DNA of 64,000 nucleotides, taken from positions 1 to 64,000 of the forward strand of contig CAZPPS010000007.1 in assembly GCA_964588495.1 (NCBI GenBank). Reading direction: 5' to 3'. The position numbers and the translations under genes are program-made. Of this stretch, positions 33,575 to 42,927 are shown piece after piece. Position 1 is the first letter of the stretch. Each line of letters begins with the position of its first letter. The notes under the pieces are model-generated. The model was not told the origin of the DNA. It ran no database searches and worked only from the letters and a program-made list of their open reading frames with translations. This DNA comes from CAVPKN01 sp964588495 (lineage in GTDB: Bacteria; Chlamydiota; Chlamydiia; Chlamydiales; JAAKFR01).

Positions 33575-34953
33575 TCAAAAGAGTGTATATGATTTGTCAC
33601 CTTCGTGTAAAGGGAAGGAAAAGCAGATTCTGCAAAATATTTTCGTCTAAGATCCCTATAAAGATTTGAATGGTAAATTCTTGAAAAAGTCTCTTCATCG
33701 TAGTAGGTAAAGCTATAGAGCATTTTTTTTCCGCCAAAGGCCAAAAGCTCTTTTTCAAGATCGGCACTTAGGCTTTTCCCATTTTTGGAAAGTCCATAGA
33801 GGCCGATATCTACAAAGTCATTCTCGCCATAATGTGGGGATAAAAATTGCGGTTTTTGGGTTCCCTTGACTGGGCAGAGCCAGATCGGGAAAATTTCTGT
33901 TTCTTTCATAAAAAAGTTTAAAGCCTCTTCCACTTTCGAGAAAGGGAGGTAATAATCGTGAATGAAAAAAAGGTTTTCAGCAATGTTTGCAGGAAGTCTA
34001 TGCCAGATTTTATAAAGATTTTTGGAAGGGAAGCACCAGCCAAACAGAAGGCGGAACAAAAATGAGGGGGAAATTGTCCCGCTCGCCACTTTTGGGATGC
34101 CCAAACGGAGCAAAAGCTGTGTCATTGTCACAAAAGAATGGACATAACGCCCAACCCAAAAACCTCCCCGATCCAGGCGGAAAAGATATTCTTGAATGGG
34201 CATATAGTCTTCCTCGTTTTTGGTGTGCAAAACATGGTGAGCATACCAGGCAGACCATGGGCGGTTTTGCCGAAAAATCTTTCCTTTTTCAGGAGAATCT
34301 ACCATATCTGCTGTCATCACAATGGCATTTTGAGCGCTGTAAACAATTCCTTCGGCAAATTGAGAGTCCAGAGGTTCAATCAATTTTTGAACAGCTTCAT
34401 GGACAGTGTCAAAGCGGTGATACCTGCACTTGACCCATTTTTTGGCTGGAATAAGTCTGAGTTTGACAGCGGTCAAGATCCCTAAAGTGCCATAAGAGCC
34501 TGCACATCCATAAAAAAGATCGGCGTTTTGCTCGGGGCTTGCTGTAATGAGCTCCCCATTTCCCAAAATCATCTCGTATTCAAGAGCCGCGTCATTAACT
34601 TGGCCAAATTTGTGGGAACTACTCTCAAGCGACGCTCCCATAATAGCGCCGCCTACAGTGATCGTGGTAAATTCAGGGACAACCGGGGGGATCAGGTTCT
34701 GTTGAAGAGTAAAAGTTGTGAGCTCAAAAAAGGTGATTTTGGGCTCAACTAATATCCACTTTTCTTCAGGATTAAATTCTAAAATGCCGTTGAAGTTTCC
34801 AAGGTCGATTTCCTTAGATTTTTTTTTATACGCCCCGTCACGTAAGGAATTTGCGGTGCCATTTTTTTTTAGAGAAAACCTTCCATTTTTTTCTTGGAGG
34901 GCTTTTCTGATTTTTTTGATTTGCTCTAAATGGAGCTCTTTAGATTTAATCAT
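33571..34953 (-). CDS. DHCR24-like FAD-dependent oxidoreductase (delta-24-sterol reductase family)
   Basis: The 460 residues resemble eukaryotic 24-dehydrocholesterol reductase along their length. The PCMH-type FAD domain (~50-220) includes TITVGGAIMGASLESSSHKF and GSYGTLGILTAVKL. Further on are YLFRLDRGGFWVGRY, RLLFGWCFPSK, FPIWLCPVKG, VDIGLYG and LRRKYFAE, which correspond in order to the conserved blocks I recall of DHCR24. The N-terminal membrane anchor of the animal enzyme is absent. It heads a minus-strand cluster with pcnA and the hydrolase. Sterol as substrate is inferred; chlamydiae do not make sterols de novo, so a host-derived substrate is possible. Confidence 0.8.
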   Translation of the reverse strand: MIKSKELHLEQIKKIRKALQEKNGRFSLKKNGTANSLRDGAYKKKSKEIDLGNFNGILEFNPEEKWILVEPKITFFELTTFTLQQNLIPPVVPEFTTITVGGAIMGASLESSSHKFGQVNDAALEYEMILGNGELITASPEQNADLFYGCAGSYGTLGILTAVKLRLIPAKKWVKCRYHRFDTVHEAVQKLIEPLDSQFAEGIVYSAQNAIVMTADMVDSPEKGKIFRQNRPWSAWYAHHVLHTKNEEDYMPIQEYLFRLDRGGFWVGRYVHSFVTMTQLLLRLGIPKVASGTISPSFLFRLLFGWCFPSKNLYKIWHRLPANIAENLFFIHDYYLPFSKVEEALNFFMKETEIFPIWLCPVKGTQKPQFLSPHYGENDFVDIGLYGLSKNGKSLSADLEKELLAFGGKKMLYSFTYYDEETFSRIYHSNLYRDLRRKYFAESAFPSLYTKVTNHIHSFE

Positions 34954-34986
34954 GCCTTTTTCAGAAGTAAAAGTAACAAATAAAAG

Positions 34987-36336
34987 ATGTCAACAAAATT
35001 TAAACTTTTCGGGACAGATGGGGTCCGCGGAAGGGCTAATCACCATCCAATGACTGTGGAAACGATCATGCTGCTCGGAAAAGCTGTCGCCAAAGTTCTG
35101 AGAAGACATGACGGTAAACACCGCGTGGTTATTGGAAAAGATACCCGTCTTTCCTGTTATATGTTCGAAAATGCGATGGGCGTCGATACTTTGATGGTAG
35201 GGCCGCTGCCCACACCAGGAGTTGCTTTTATCACACGCGCTTATCGGGCAGATGCGGGGATTGTCATTTCAGCTTCCCACAATCCTTACTATGACAATGG
35301 AATCAAAATCTTTTCTTCTGAAGGAATCAAGCTTCCAGATACTTTAGAGCATGAAATCGAGACTTTGATTGCCAACAATGCCTTTGATGATGTCCCTCCC
35401 GATCATGAAGTGGGAAGAAACAGAAGAATTTCAGATGCCGATGGACGCTACATCGAGTTTGTCAAAGCAACATTTCCAAAAGGGAAGACATTAAAAGGTT
35501 TAAAGATTTTTCTCGACTGCGCTAACGGGGCAGCTCACCGTGTTGCTCCTTTAGCTTTTTGGGAGCTCGATGCAGAAGTTGTCGTCACTGGAGATGAGCC
35601 CGACGGGATCAACATCAATGAAAATTGCGGCTCTTTGCATCCAAACGTGATCCAAAATGGGGTGATTGAGCATAAAGCGCACGCAGGAATTGCTCTCGAT
35701 GGGGATGGAGACCGCCTGATCATGGTTGACGAGCAAGGACAACTGATCGATGGGGATACCATTTTAGCCATTTGCGCTCAAGATCTCAAACGGCGCGATG
35801 TGCTCAAAAATAACAGAGTTGTTGCCACATGCATGACCAATTTAGGGGTGATCCGATACCTTGAATCTTTGGGGATCGAAGTTTTCCAATCCAAAGTGGG
35901 GGATCGCTATGTGATTCAGGACATGTTAACCTACAAGGCCTATCTTGGGGGCGAACAGAGCGGACATATGATCTTCCTCGATCATAATGCCACAGGAGAT
36001 GGGATTGTCTCTGCGCTTCAAATCTTAAAAATTATGATTGAGAGCGGCAAGTCCCTTTCAGAGCTTGCAGCTTCTATCAAAAAAACGCCTCAGACGCTCA
36101 TGAGCGTCTCCATTCGGAAAAAGCCCCCTCTTGAAGATTTGAAATTGGTGCAAAAAACCATTGAGGATGTGACAAAAGAGCTGGGAGATCAGGGAAGAAT
36201 TTTGGTGCGCTATTCGGGAACTGAAAATGTGTGCCGTGTGATGGTAGAGGGGCCGAAAAAAAATCTGGTAGACCAATTGGCGGGCGTCATGGTGCGGGCC
36301 CTTGAAAAAGAAATCGGTGTAAAAAAGAAGAAATAA
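34987..36336 (+). CDS. glmM: Phosphoglucosamine mutase
   Basis: Interconverts glucosamine-6-phosphate and glucosamine-1-phosphate for UDP-GlcNAc synthesis. The 449 residues start KLFGTDGVRGRANHHPMTVE. The phosphoserine loop is VISASHNPYYDNGIK, the metal loop is ALDGDGDRLIMVD, the sugar-binding loop is GGEQSGHMI, and the phosphate-binding loop is RYSGTENVCRVMVEG. It is followed by glmS after 1 nt, the order known from Chlamydia, so consecutive steps are co-expressed. Confidence 0.98.
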   Translation: MSTKFKLFGTDGVRGRANHHPMTVETIMLLGKAVAKVLRRHDGKHRVVIGKDTRLSCYMFENAMGVDTLMVGPLPTPGVAFITRAYRADAGIVISASHNPYYDNGIKIFSSEGIKLPDTLEHEIETLIANNAFDDVPPDHEVGRNRRISDADGRYIEFVKATFPKGKTLKGLKIFLDCANGAAHRVAPLAFWELDAEVVVTGDEPDGININENCGSLHPNVIQNGVIEHKAHAGIALDGDGDRLIMVDEQGQLIDGDTILAICAQDLKRRDVLKNNRVVATCMTNLGVIRYLESLGIEVFQSKVGDRYVIQDMLTYKAYLGGEQSGHMIFLDHNATGDGIVSALQILKIMIESGKSLSELAASIKKTPQTLMSVSIRKKPPLEDLKLVQKTIEDVTKELGDQGRILVRYSGTENVCRVMVEGPKKNLVDQLAGVMVRALEKEIGVKKKK

Positions 36337-36337
36337 T

Positions 36338-38164
36338 ATGTGCGGGATTTTTGGATATTTGGGAGAAGAAGAGGCCATTAAATTGGTTCTTGAGGGGATT
36401 CACAAACTGGAATACCGGGGTTATGACTCTTCGGGTGTCGCTGCGATTGTCGATGGCAAAATGTCTTTTGAAAAGCAGGTAGGCAAGGTCGAACGTTTAG
36501 ACCACGCCCTTTCAGAAAAAGGGTGGACAAGCAATCTTGCAATTGCCCATACCCGCTGGGCCACTCACGGAAAGCCCTCTCAAATCAATGCCCATCCCCA
36601 ATTTGATAATGATCTCAAGTGTGCGGTTGTCCATAACGGGATTATTGAAAATCACGATTCCATCCGGACAATGCTCCAAAAAAAGGGAGTTCGATTCCGC
36701 TCAGAAACCGATACGGAAGTCATTTCTCAGTTAATTGGCTATCTTTACAAAGGGAATTTTCTACGTGCCGTTCAAAGGGCTCTACCGCTCCTTCAAGGGG
36801 CTTTTGCGATTGCTGTGATCCACCAGGATTATCCTCAGGAAATGGTGTGTGCGGCAAAAGAGAGCCCACTTGCGATTGGAATTGGCCAAAAAGGGATGTT
36901 TATTGCCTCTGATTCCAGCGCTTTCTTGAAATACACGAAAAAAGTGATCTTTTTACACTCCTCAGAGGTTGCTCATGTGACTGGAAACCATGTCAAAGCG
37001 TATGATGCGAGACTCGCTCCCATTGCCAAAGAGAGCGAAGATGTCAACCTCGAAACCGAAGAGGTGACCAAGGGGGGCTACAAACATTACATGCTCAAAG
37101 AGATTTTTGAGCAGCCTCAAACGATCCAGAACGCTCTTCTTTCCCGTTTCAGCGAACAATTTGGGACAGCAATTCTAGATGGTCTTAATTTTTCTGACGA
37201 AGAGCTCCAAAAAATCCAAAGAATTGTGATCTTAGCTTGTGGCACATCGTACCACGGAGGACTTTTGGCCTCTCTCATGTTTGAAGAAAGGGCCCGTATC
37301 CCAACAGAAGTCCATATTTCCTCAGAATACCGTTATAAAAATCCGATCATTTTAGACAACACCTTGGCCATCGCCATCAGCCAGTCGGGCGAAACTGCCG
37401 ACACACTCGCTGCGATGCGCGAGCTCCGGGAAAAAGGGGCCAAAATCTTAGGGATTACCAACGTGCAAGGCTCAACCCTGGCCCGTGAGCTCAACAGCTG
37501 CCTCTTCTTAAGAGCAGGACCTGAAATCGGTGTCGCTGCCACAAAAACGTTTACCAGCCAAGTGGCCGTGTTAGCCCTCTTAGCTCTACGCTTTGCCCGG
37601 ATGCGCCAGATGAGCCAGCAGGAGGGGAAAGAGTTTATTGAAGCTCTGATCCAGCTTCCAGAACAGATCAAATCAGTTCTCAACCAAGAAACGGCAATCC
37701 AGAAAATTGCGAGCAAATATGTGGGCTACGAGAACTTTTTCTTCTTAGGCCGTCGTTACATGTACCCTACAGCCCTAGAAGGGGCTCTCAAGCTCAAAGA
37801 AATCGCCTACGTCAACGCCAACGGCTATCCTGCTGGGGAAATGAAGCATGGTCCGATCGCCTTAATCAACGCCCAATGCCCAACCGTAGCTTTTTGCGCC
37901 GATAAAGTCACCTATCCCAAAATCATTAGTAATCTCATGGAAGTACAGGCCCGAAGTGGCCCAGTTCTAGCGATTGCTCCCACAGGAGCTGCAGAGATTG
38001 CCGCTATCGCAGACGACGTGATCTGGGTCCCACCCACCATTGACGAGCTCTCCCCCATCATCTCAACGGTTGCCGGTCAGCTCCTTGCCTACCACATTGC
38101 CCGTGAGCGTGGCGCCGAAATCGATCAGCCCCGTAACCTAGCTAAGTCTGTCACGGTTGAATAG
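36338..38164 (+). CDS. glmS: Glutamine--fructose-6-phosphate aminotransferase
   Basis: Makes glucosamine-6-phosphate from fructose-6-phosphate and glutamine. The 608 residues begin with the nucleophilic Cys (CGIFGYLG after Met). The N-terminal glutaminase domain includes YRGYDSSG, THGKPSQINAHPQ and VHNGIIENHDSI. Two SIS domains follow (CGTSYHGG, ISQSGETADTLAAM, GVAATKTFTSQ). The end DQPRNLAKSVTVE is diagnostic. Its stop overlaps the convergent hypothetical gene by 14 bp. Confidence 0.98.
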   Translation: MCGIFGYLGEEEAIKLVLEGIHKLEYRGYDSSGVAAIVDGKMSFEKQVGKVERLDHALSEKGWTSNLAIAHTRWATHGKPSQINAHPQFDNDLKCAVVHNGIIENHDSIRTMLQKKGVRFRSETDTEVISQLIGYLYKGNFLRAVQRALPLLQGAFAIAVIHQDYPQEMVCAAKESPLAIGIGQKGMFIASDSSAFLKYTKKVIFLHSSEVAHVTGNHVKAYDARLAPIAKESEDVNLETEEVTKGGYKHYMLKEIFEQPQTIQNALLSRFSEQFGTAILDGLNFSDEELQKIQRIVILACGTSYHGGLLASLMFEERARIPTEVHISSEYRYKNPIILDNTLAIAISQSGETADTLAAMRELREKGAKILGITNVQGSTLARELNSCLFLRAGPEIGVAATKTFTSQVAVLALLALRFARMRQMSQQEGKEFIEALIQLPEQIKSVLNQETAIQKIASKYVGYENFFFLGRRYMYPTALEGALKLKEIAYVNANGYPAGEMKHGPIALINAQCPTVAFCADKVTYPKIISNLMEVQARSGPVLAIAPTGAAEIAAIADDVIWVPPTIDELSPIISTVAGQLLAYHIARERGAEIDQPRNLAKSVTVE

Positions 38165-38636
38165 CATCGGGTATATAACAATTATAGCCATCCTCTGATG
38201 TAGCGGAGCGGTAATCTTCTGGATGAACAAGGTAATCACCAAGACGTATTGCAGAGGCACCCAAATCTAATGGAAGGAAAAGTAGGCCCAACCCCAACAT
38301 TTCAAATAGGCCACGCACACATAAATAAATTTTCTGAAGGCAAGTGAGTGAGCGCTCTGCTTTTTCTATGTAATCTTCTCTCTTTGATCCTTCTACTAGT
38401 ACTTCTATTACAATTCGCAATTTCTTATATCCCTGGTATTGACCTAACCCAATTGGAACGTAACCAGAAATTGTGGTTAAATTACGCCTTGTTGCAGCTG
38501 TAAGATCATCCCAAGTATTACCTTTAGAAGAACCATTTAGATTCACTCTCGACTTTCCCGGTACTGTACGCTGTGTATGGAATCCTATCCAGGAGGACAA
38601 AGACCAAGAAGACAAATTTCGCGGAATTGAACTCAT
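38151..38636 (-). CDS. Hypothetical protein with one hydrophobic segment
   Basis: A 161-residue protein that I do not recognise. The N-terminal ~70 residues are Ser/Thr/Asn-rich. A hydrophobic stretch (FEMLGLGLLFLPLDLGASAI) lies near residues 112-131, preceded by an amphipathic cysteine-containing helix (LTCLQKIYLCVRGL). It is convergent with glmS with a 14-bp overlap. A long AT-rich upstream region (38637-38812) separates it from divergent tyrP and probably holds both promoters. It could be a membrane-associated accessory protein. Confidence 0.55.
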   Translation of the reverse strand: MSSIPRNLSSWSLSSWIGFHTQRTVPGKSRVNLNGSSKGNTWDDLTAATRRNLTTISGYVPIGLGQYQGYKKLRIVIEVLVEGSKREDYIEKAERSLTCLQKIYLCVRGLFEMLGLGLLFLPLDLGASAIRLGDYLVHPEDYRSATSEDGYNCYIPDAIQP

Positions 38637-38812
38637 TGTTATTTCTCATTATTTAAAAAATAATTATAACATTTTAATATTTAATAATAAATGTTTTTTT
38701 CAAATTTAATTATTTTTAATAAATCCGCCTAACATCAGGTTCATCAAAAAAGAATTGATCATAAATTAATAAAACCTCAAACTCTCCGATACATTTTGTA
38801 AGGTAAAAATCT

Positions 38813-40003
38813 ATGAATAAGACAAATGGGGGCTCCGTTGTTGGGGGCGCGCTGATTCTAGCAGGAACAGCAATCGGAGGCGGAATGCTCGCCCTTCCGG
38901 TTTTGACGGCAGCAGGTGGCTTTTTTCCGGCAGTTGTGATCTATACCCTTTGCTGGCTTTTTATGACAGCCACTGGGCTTCTTTTGCTGGAAGTGTTCTT
39001 GTGGAGCAAAAACGAGACGAACCTTGTCTCTATGGCCAATATGACCCTTGGAATGCCTGGGAAAGTGATTGCCTGGGTTTTGTATATGTTCCTTTTTTAT
39101 TCCCTGACGGTGGCTTATGTGGCAGGCGGGGGAAGTCTTGTCTGCGATATTGCAGGGGCTTGTCAGGCCAAAATTTTTCCCAATTGGATAGGTCCTCTCA
39201 TTTTTGTTTTGATCTTTGCCCCTTTTGTGGCTTTTGGGGCCAAAGCTGTCGATTCGATCAACCGCTTTTTGATGGCAGGGCTGATCTTGTCATTTTTGGT
39301 TTTTGTGGTTTTGGGGGCGCTCCATATTGATTTCAGTTTGCTGAGGACTTACAGCTGGCCTTTAGCCCTTGTGGCAACGCCCGTTGTCTTTACCTCCTTT
39401 GGCTTTCAGGGGACAGTTCCGTCCATTACGAATTACTTAGGCCGTGATCCCCACAAAGTCCGAAAAGCGATCATTATCGGGACATTCATCCCTCTCATCT
39501 GCTATATCGTTTGGGAAGCGCTCATTTTAGGAGTTGTTCCAGTTGAGCAGCTGAATGTCGCCAAAGAGGAGGGGTTGTGTGCGGTTGCCCCTCTGAAAAA
39601 TAGCCTGCATTTGCCCTGGCTCTACACTGTCGGCGAATTTTTTGCCTTTTTTGCCCTTGTCACCTCCTTTTTAGGGGTTACTTTAGGATTACTCGACTTC
39701 CTCTCCGATGGCTTGAAAGTGAAAAAAACAGTTCGTGGAAGATGGCTCCTTTCCTTCTTGATTTTTGGCCCCCCATTGATTTTTGCCTCGATTAATCCAA
39801 AAGTGTTCCTCAACGCTCTCCATTATGCAGGCGGTTTTGGCTGCGCCCTTCTTTTAGGGCTCTTGCCCATCTTGATGGTGTGGCGAGGCAGATACCGCTT
39901 AAAGTATAAAAGTGAATATGCCCTTTTTGGAGGACGCCTCACTTTGAGCTTACTCATTCTATTTATTGTTTTTGAACTTGCTGTGATGGTAGTCAAAATT
40001 TAG
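38813..40003 (+). CDS. tyrP: Aromatic amino acid transporter (TyrP family)
   Basis: Inner-membrane permease of 396 residues with ~11 hydrophobic segments. The family start GGALILAGTAIGGGMLALPV is clear, and PVVFTSFGFQGTVPSITNYL with the RKAIIIGTFIPLICYIVWE block matches HAAAP-family tyrosine/tryptophan permeases. Chlamydia trachomatis carries tyrP (duplicated in some strains) directly after glmS; here there is one copy, separated from glmS by the small hypothetical gene. Confidence 0.93.
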   Translation: MNKTNGGSVVGGALILAGTAIGGGMLALPVLTAAGGFFPAVVIYTLCWLFMTATGLLLLEVFLWSKNETNLVSMANMTLGMPGKVIAWVLYMFLFYSLTVAYVAGGGSLVCDIAGACQAKIFPNWIGPLIFVLIFAPFVAFGAKAVDSINRFLMAGLILSFLVFVVLGALHIDFSLLRTYSWPLALVATPVVFTSFGFQGTVPSITNYLGRDPHKVRKAIIIGTFIPLICYIVWEALILGVVPVEQLNVAKEEGLCAVAPLKNSLHLPWLYTVGEFFAFFALVTSFLGVTLGLLDFLSDGLKVKKTVRGRWLLSFLIFGPPLIFASINPKVFLNALHYAGGFGCALLLGLLPILMVWRGRYRLKYKSEYALFGGRLTLSLLILFIVFELAVMVVKI

Positions 40004-40042
40004 GGATTGGAGTATTCTTTAGATCTTAAACAGGGAGCTTTT

Positions 40043-40756
40043 ATGGGAAATCGCGATGATATCTATGATCCACGCACACAGCAAGCACTCGGGACTTTTT
40101 CTTCCCGTGTTTATGGCTGGATGGCAATAGGCCTTGCCTTAACTGCAACGATTGCGTTTTTTATCTACCAATCGGGTTTGTTTTTAAAATTGATGCCTTT
40201 TTGGTGGGTATTTTCTTTTGGAACGCTTGGTGTGGCGTTTGCGTTTAATGCTTCCATCCAGCGCTTTACCATTACGGGCGTGATTGGGATGTTTTTAACC
40301 TACGCAACCCTTCAAGGGGTCATGTTTGGGACCATTTTGCCCGCCTTTGCAGCTGCCTTCGGCGGTCAGGTGATTTGGCTTGCCTTTACCACAGCCTCAG
40401 CTGTCTTTCTTCTGGCTATGGGCTACGGGATGTTCACCAAAAATGATCTCACAAGCCTTGGAAGGATCCTCACTTTTGGTTTAATCTGCCTGATCGCCGT
40501 GACGCTGATTTTCATGATCGCATCGCTTTTTGTGTATCTGCCCCTTCTCGATCTTCTGATCAGCTACATCGGCCTTGGCCTATTTGTCGGCCTCACTGCC
40601 TACGATGCTCAGACCATCCGGAAGTTCAGCGCACAAGCCGAGATCAACTCTGTTGTCTCCTACAAACTCTCCATGATCATGGCCATGAAGATGTATGTCA
40701 ACGTCATCATGATCTTCTGGTATCTGCTCCGGATCTTCTCCTCAAACAGGAGATAA
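40043..40756 (+). CDS. Bax inhibitor-1/YccA family membrane protein
   Basis: The ATG at 40043, preceded by cagggagc, gives 237 residues; the earlier TTG at 40007 lacks support. The protein has seven hydrophobic segments. Family blocks: SSRVYGWMAIGLALTATIAF, AFTTASAVFLLAMGYGMF, FVGLTAYDAQTIRKF and the C-terminal MKMYVNVIMIFWYLLRI. BI-1 proteins are calcium-leak channels or regulators of membrane proteolysis. It follows tyrP as in Chlamydia. Its 3' end has been duplicated downstream (41762-41817). Confidence 0.92.
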   Translation: MGNRDDIYDPRTQQALGTFSSRVYGWMAIGLALTATIAFFIYQSGLFLKLMPFWWVFSFGTLGVAFAFNASIQRFTITGVIGMFLTYATLQGVMFGTILPAFAAAFGGQVIWLAFTTASAVFLLAMGYGMFTKNDLTSLGRILTFGLICLIAVTLIFMIASLFVYLPLLDLLISYIGLGLFVGLTAYDAQTIRKFSAQAEINSVVSYKLSMIMAMKMYVNVIMIFWYLLRIFSSNRR

Positions 40757-40777
40757 ACATTCGGGACTCAATAAAAA

Positions 40778-40809
40778 AGCGTATGCCCCAAAAGTGATGG
40801 GCATACGCT
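40778..40809 (-). terminator. Intrinsic terminator between BI-1 gene and Inc-like gene, copy 1
   Basis: Perfect 11-bp stem AGCGTATGCCC / GGGCATACGCT with a 10-nt loop. On the minus strand it is followed by a T6 run, so it terminates the 40844-41503 gene; it may also serve the plus-strand BI-1 gene. A duplicate lies at 41839-41869. Confidence 0.88.
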
Positions 40810-40843
40810 ATTATAGATTGAATCACAACAAGTCCTTGTCGGA

Positions 40844-41503
40844 TCAATCAGTCTGATCTTCAGAATAACCCTCACTTTGTAAAAATGTTTGTAGATTGTT
40901 GGTGGTTGTATCATCGATCAGGTTGGTGCAAAGGAGTTGCCCTTGAGTGTTTCTTAGGACGACAAAGTTGCAAAACTTATCATCTTGATCGTATTTGTTT
41001 GTAAAATATCGAGGAGAATAAAATCCCTTTTGAAGACCAGAAAATTGTTGACGATTAACCTTTAAGGTTTCGAAATGATCACCAAACATTCCCAACTTAT
41101 GTTGTCTATCTTCCTCTTTTTCTGCCATGCGGATCTTATGAATTTGAGATGAGCTAATGCCGATGACAGTCACCCCTACGACGGCGCCGCTTCCGGTCAT
41201 GACCCATAAGCTCCAGGAGTGTGGTGTATCAACAGCTGCAATTGCAGTTTTTAACCACTCGAAGGATTGAGGGAGTGAAATCAAGCCGTGGGATTGTAAT
41301 AAACCAACCGTGCCAAAGCTGACTGATCCAACCATAAACACACTACCGACCACGATGGCTAGAATATACCACCCTTTGTTGGACCCTTTTGCTGCATCAG
41401 TGACCTCTCTGTTTTCAAGGTCACCAATTGGTTCTTCAGGTCCCTGGTGGGGGACGATCTCGCGTGTGTGCGCGTCTCCATTGATTCGTTGTTGATATGA
41501 CAT
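40844..41503 (-). CDS. Inc-like membrane protein, one C-terminal repeat domain
   Basis: A 219-residue protein. Two hydrophobic segments (~45-68, WYILAIVVGSVFMVGSVSFG; ~95-118, WSLWVMTGSGAVVGVTVIGI) are joined by a ~27-residue loop, an Inc-like arrangement. The C-terminal ~80 residues form one copy of a domain (MFGDHFETL ... FVVLRNTQGQLLCTNLI). It is paralogous to the next gene (41889-42821), which has two copies, and both arose by a tandem duplication. A Shine-Dalgarno (acggag) precedes the ATG. The inclusion-membrane location is inferred from topology. Confidence 0.8.
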   Translation of the reverse strand: MSYQQRINGDAHTREIVPHQGPEEPIGDLENREVTDAAKGSNKGWYILAIVVGSVFMVGSVSFGTVGLLQSHGLISLPQSFEWLKTAIAAVDTPHSWSLWVMTGSGAVVGVTVIGISSSQIHKIRMAEKEEDRQHKLGMFGDHFETLKVNRQQFSGLQKGFYSPRYFTNKYDQDDKFCNFVVLRNTQGQLLCTNLIDDTTTNNLQTFLQSEGYSEDQTD

Positions 41504-41623
41504 GATTAATCTCCGTTAATTATTAAAAAATTAGTAGAACGAAAATATTCTAACATATAAGTATTATTTTTCTATTAACTTAGAATCAATTTATAATAAA
41601 TTTTTCGGGTAGGGACAAGGGAT

Positions 41624-41761
41624 TTATTGACAGCTTTGGTCGCGGACTTGGGTGATGAGGGTGAGGATTTTGGCGAGAACCTCCTGGGCTTGGATGCTGC
41701 AGCTTAGATTGAGGCAGATGATCCGATTGAGGATGTCTCGCTGTTGCTTAAAGAAGGTGAA
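41624..41761 (-). pseudogene. 3' fragment of the coiled-coil gene at 42928-43302
   Basis: About 138 bp, including the stop codon, match the last ~45 codons of the 42928-43302 gene (cttgggtgatgagggtgagg; ctgttgcttaaagaaggtga). The match ends abruptly at the duplication junction, so no start codon or N-terminus remains. Confidence 0.88.
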
Positions 41762-41817
41762 ACATTATCGTGATCTTCTGGTATCTGCTCCGGATCTTCT
41801 CCTCAAACAGGAGATAA
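41762..41817 (+). pseudogene. Duplicated 3' end of the BI-1 gene
   Basis: The segment repeats the last ~18 codons and stop of the BI-1 gene (tgatcttctggtatctgctc; cctcaaacaggagataaaca), exactly 1061 bp from the original. It has no upstream part and marks the junction of the tandem duplication. Confidence 0.9.
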
Positions 41818-41838
41818 ACATTCGGGACTCAATAAAAA

Positions 41839-41869
41839 AGCGTATGCCCAAGAATGAAGGGCATACGCT
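41839..41869 (-). terminator. Intrinsic terminator, copy 2
   Basis: Same 11-bp stem AGCGTATGCCC / GGGCATACGCT as at 40778-40809, with a different 9-nt loop and the same minus-strand T-run. It terminates the 41889-42821 gene. Confidence 0.88.
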
Positions 41870-41888
41870 TATATAGAAAGAAACGTTG

Positions 41889-42821
41889 CTAGGCGGATGA
41901 CCCGCTCAAAAATTGGAATATTGCATCTGCGGACATTTCATCTATCAGTTTTGTGCAGAGAAGATTTCCTTCCATATTTCTAAAGACGACAAAGAAGCGG
42001 TCCTGTTTAGCTAGGGGAATCCAATCACCGTTTTCATCGGGTTGTTCCAATTGCTGCTTCATAGAATGTCCGATTGGCAAATCTACATAGTCATCAGGGT
42101 TATCATTTATTGTTTTGAAGTTATCGCCAAGCATTTCCCAATAAAATTTTGGTAAGTCTACATGAGTATATGTCTCAGTTATCAAAAAATTTCCTAGTGC
42201 TTCTTCGGTCGTCTTTTCAATCCGGTCGGTGCAGAGGAGTCTTCCGTCCTGAGTTTTAAGGACGATAAAGAAGCTGTCAGGTCGATTTTCGGAGATTAAA
42301 TCACCATCTTTATTTTCGGTTAGAAAACCCCGCGGCGTAAAATGCCCTTCTGGAAGAATTGAATATTTATCAGGGTCAACTCCTAAGGTTTTGAAGTGAT
42401 CGCCAAACATTGCCCACTGATTTCTTCTATCTTCCTCTTGGGCTTCTGCCATGCGGATCTTATGAATTTGAGGTGAGCTAATTCCTATGACAGTCACACC
42501 TATCAGGGCACCGCCTCCGGTCATGACCCATAAGCTCCAGTAGTGTGGTGTATTGCCGGCTGCCTCAATGGCACTTTTTAACCAATCGAAGGATTGTGGT
42601 AGATTAATCAAGCCGTGGGATTGTAATAAACCAACAGTGCCAAAGCTGATTGCGCCCACCATAACCACGCCACTTACGACGATGGCCAGAATGTACCAGC
42701 CTTTGTTGGACCCTTTTTTTGCATCAACGACCTGTTTGCCTTCAAGGCTGCCCTCTTTTTCAGCATCAAGTGTTGAGTTTTTGAAATTTTCTGTAGATTC
42801 CCCAAGAGCTTGTGTTGACAT
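41889..42821 (-). CDS. Inc-like membrane protein, two C-terminal repeat domains
   Basis: A 310-residue paralogue of the 40844-41503 protein. The shared block KKGSNKGWYILAIVV starts the first hydrophobic segment (~41-64), and WSLWVMTGGGALIGVTVIGI is the second (~93-115). Two C-terminal domains follow, starting MFGDHFKTLGVDPDKY (~143) and MLGDNFKTINDNPDDY (~230); each ends with an FxVx..GxLLCTxxI strand block. One domain is therefore extra relative to its neighbour. No catalytic motif is visible. Function is unknown; an inclusion-membrane role is inferred. Confidence 0.8.
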   Translation of the reverse strand: MSTQALGESTENFKNSTLDAEKEGSLEGKQVVDAKKGSNKGWYILAIVVSGVVMVGAISFGTVGLLQSHGLINLPQSFDWLKSAIEAAGNTPHYWSLWVMTGGGALIGVTVIGISSPQIHKIRMAEAQEEDRRNQWAMFGDHFKTLGVDPDKYSILPEGHFTPRGFLTENKDGDLISENRPDSFFIVLKTQDGRLLCTDRIEKTTEEALGNFLITETYTHVDLPKFYWEMLGDNFKTINDNPDDYVDLPIGHSMKQQLEQPDENGDWIPLAKQDRFFVVFRNMEGNLLCTKLIDEMSADAIFQFLSGSSA

Positions 42822-42927
42822 ACTTGTTCTCCAGTATTTTAAAAATTAAATATATGAAAAACATTTTAACACAGAAGTATTTATTTATTATTAAATCTGG
42901 ATCAATTTAAGATTAATTTGTGGGAAT

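Noticed and set aside
38637..38812. Possible small RNA or gene in the AT-rich spacer before tyrP
   Set aside because: Only AT-rich sequence with no stable hairpin, conserved motif or reading frame; most likely divergent promoters.
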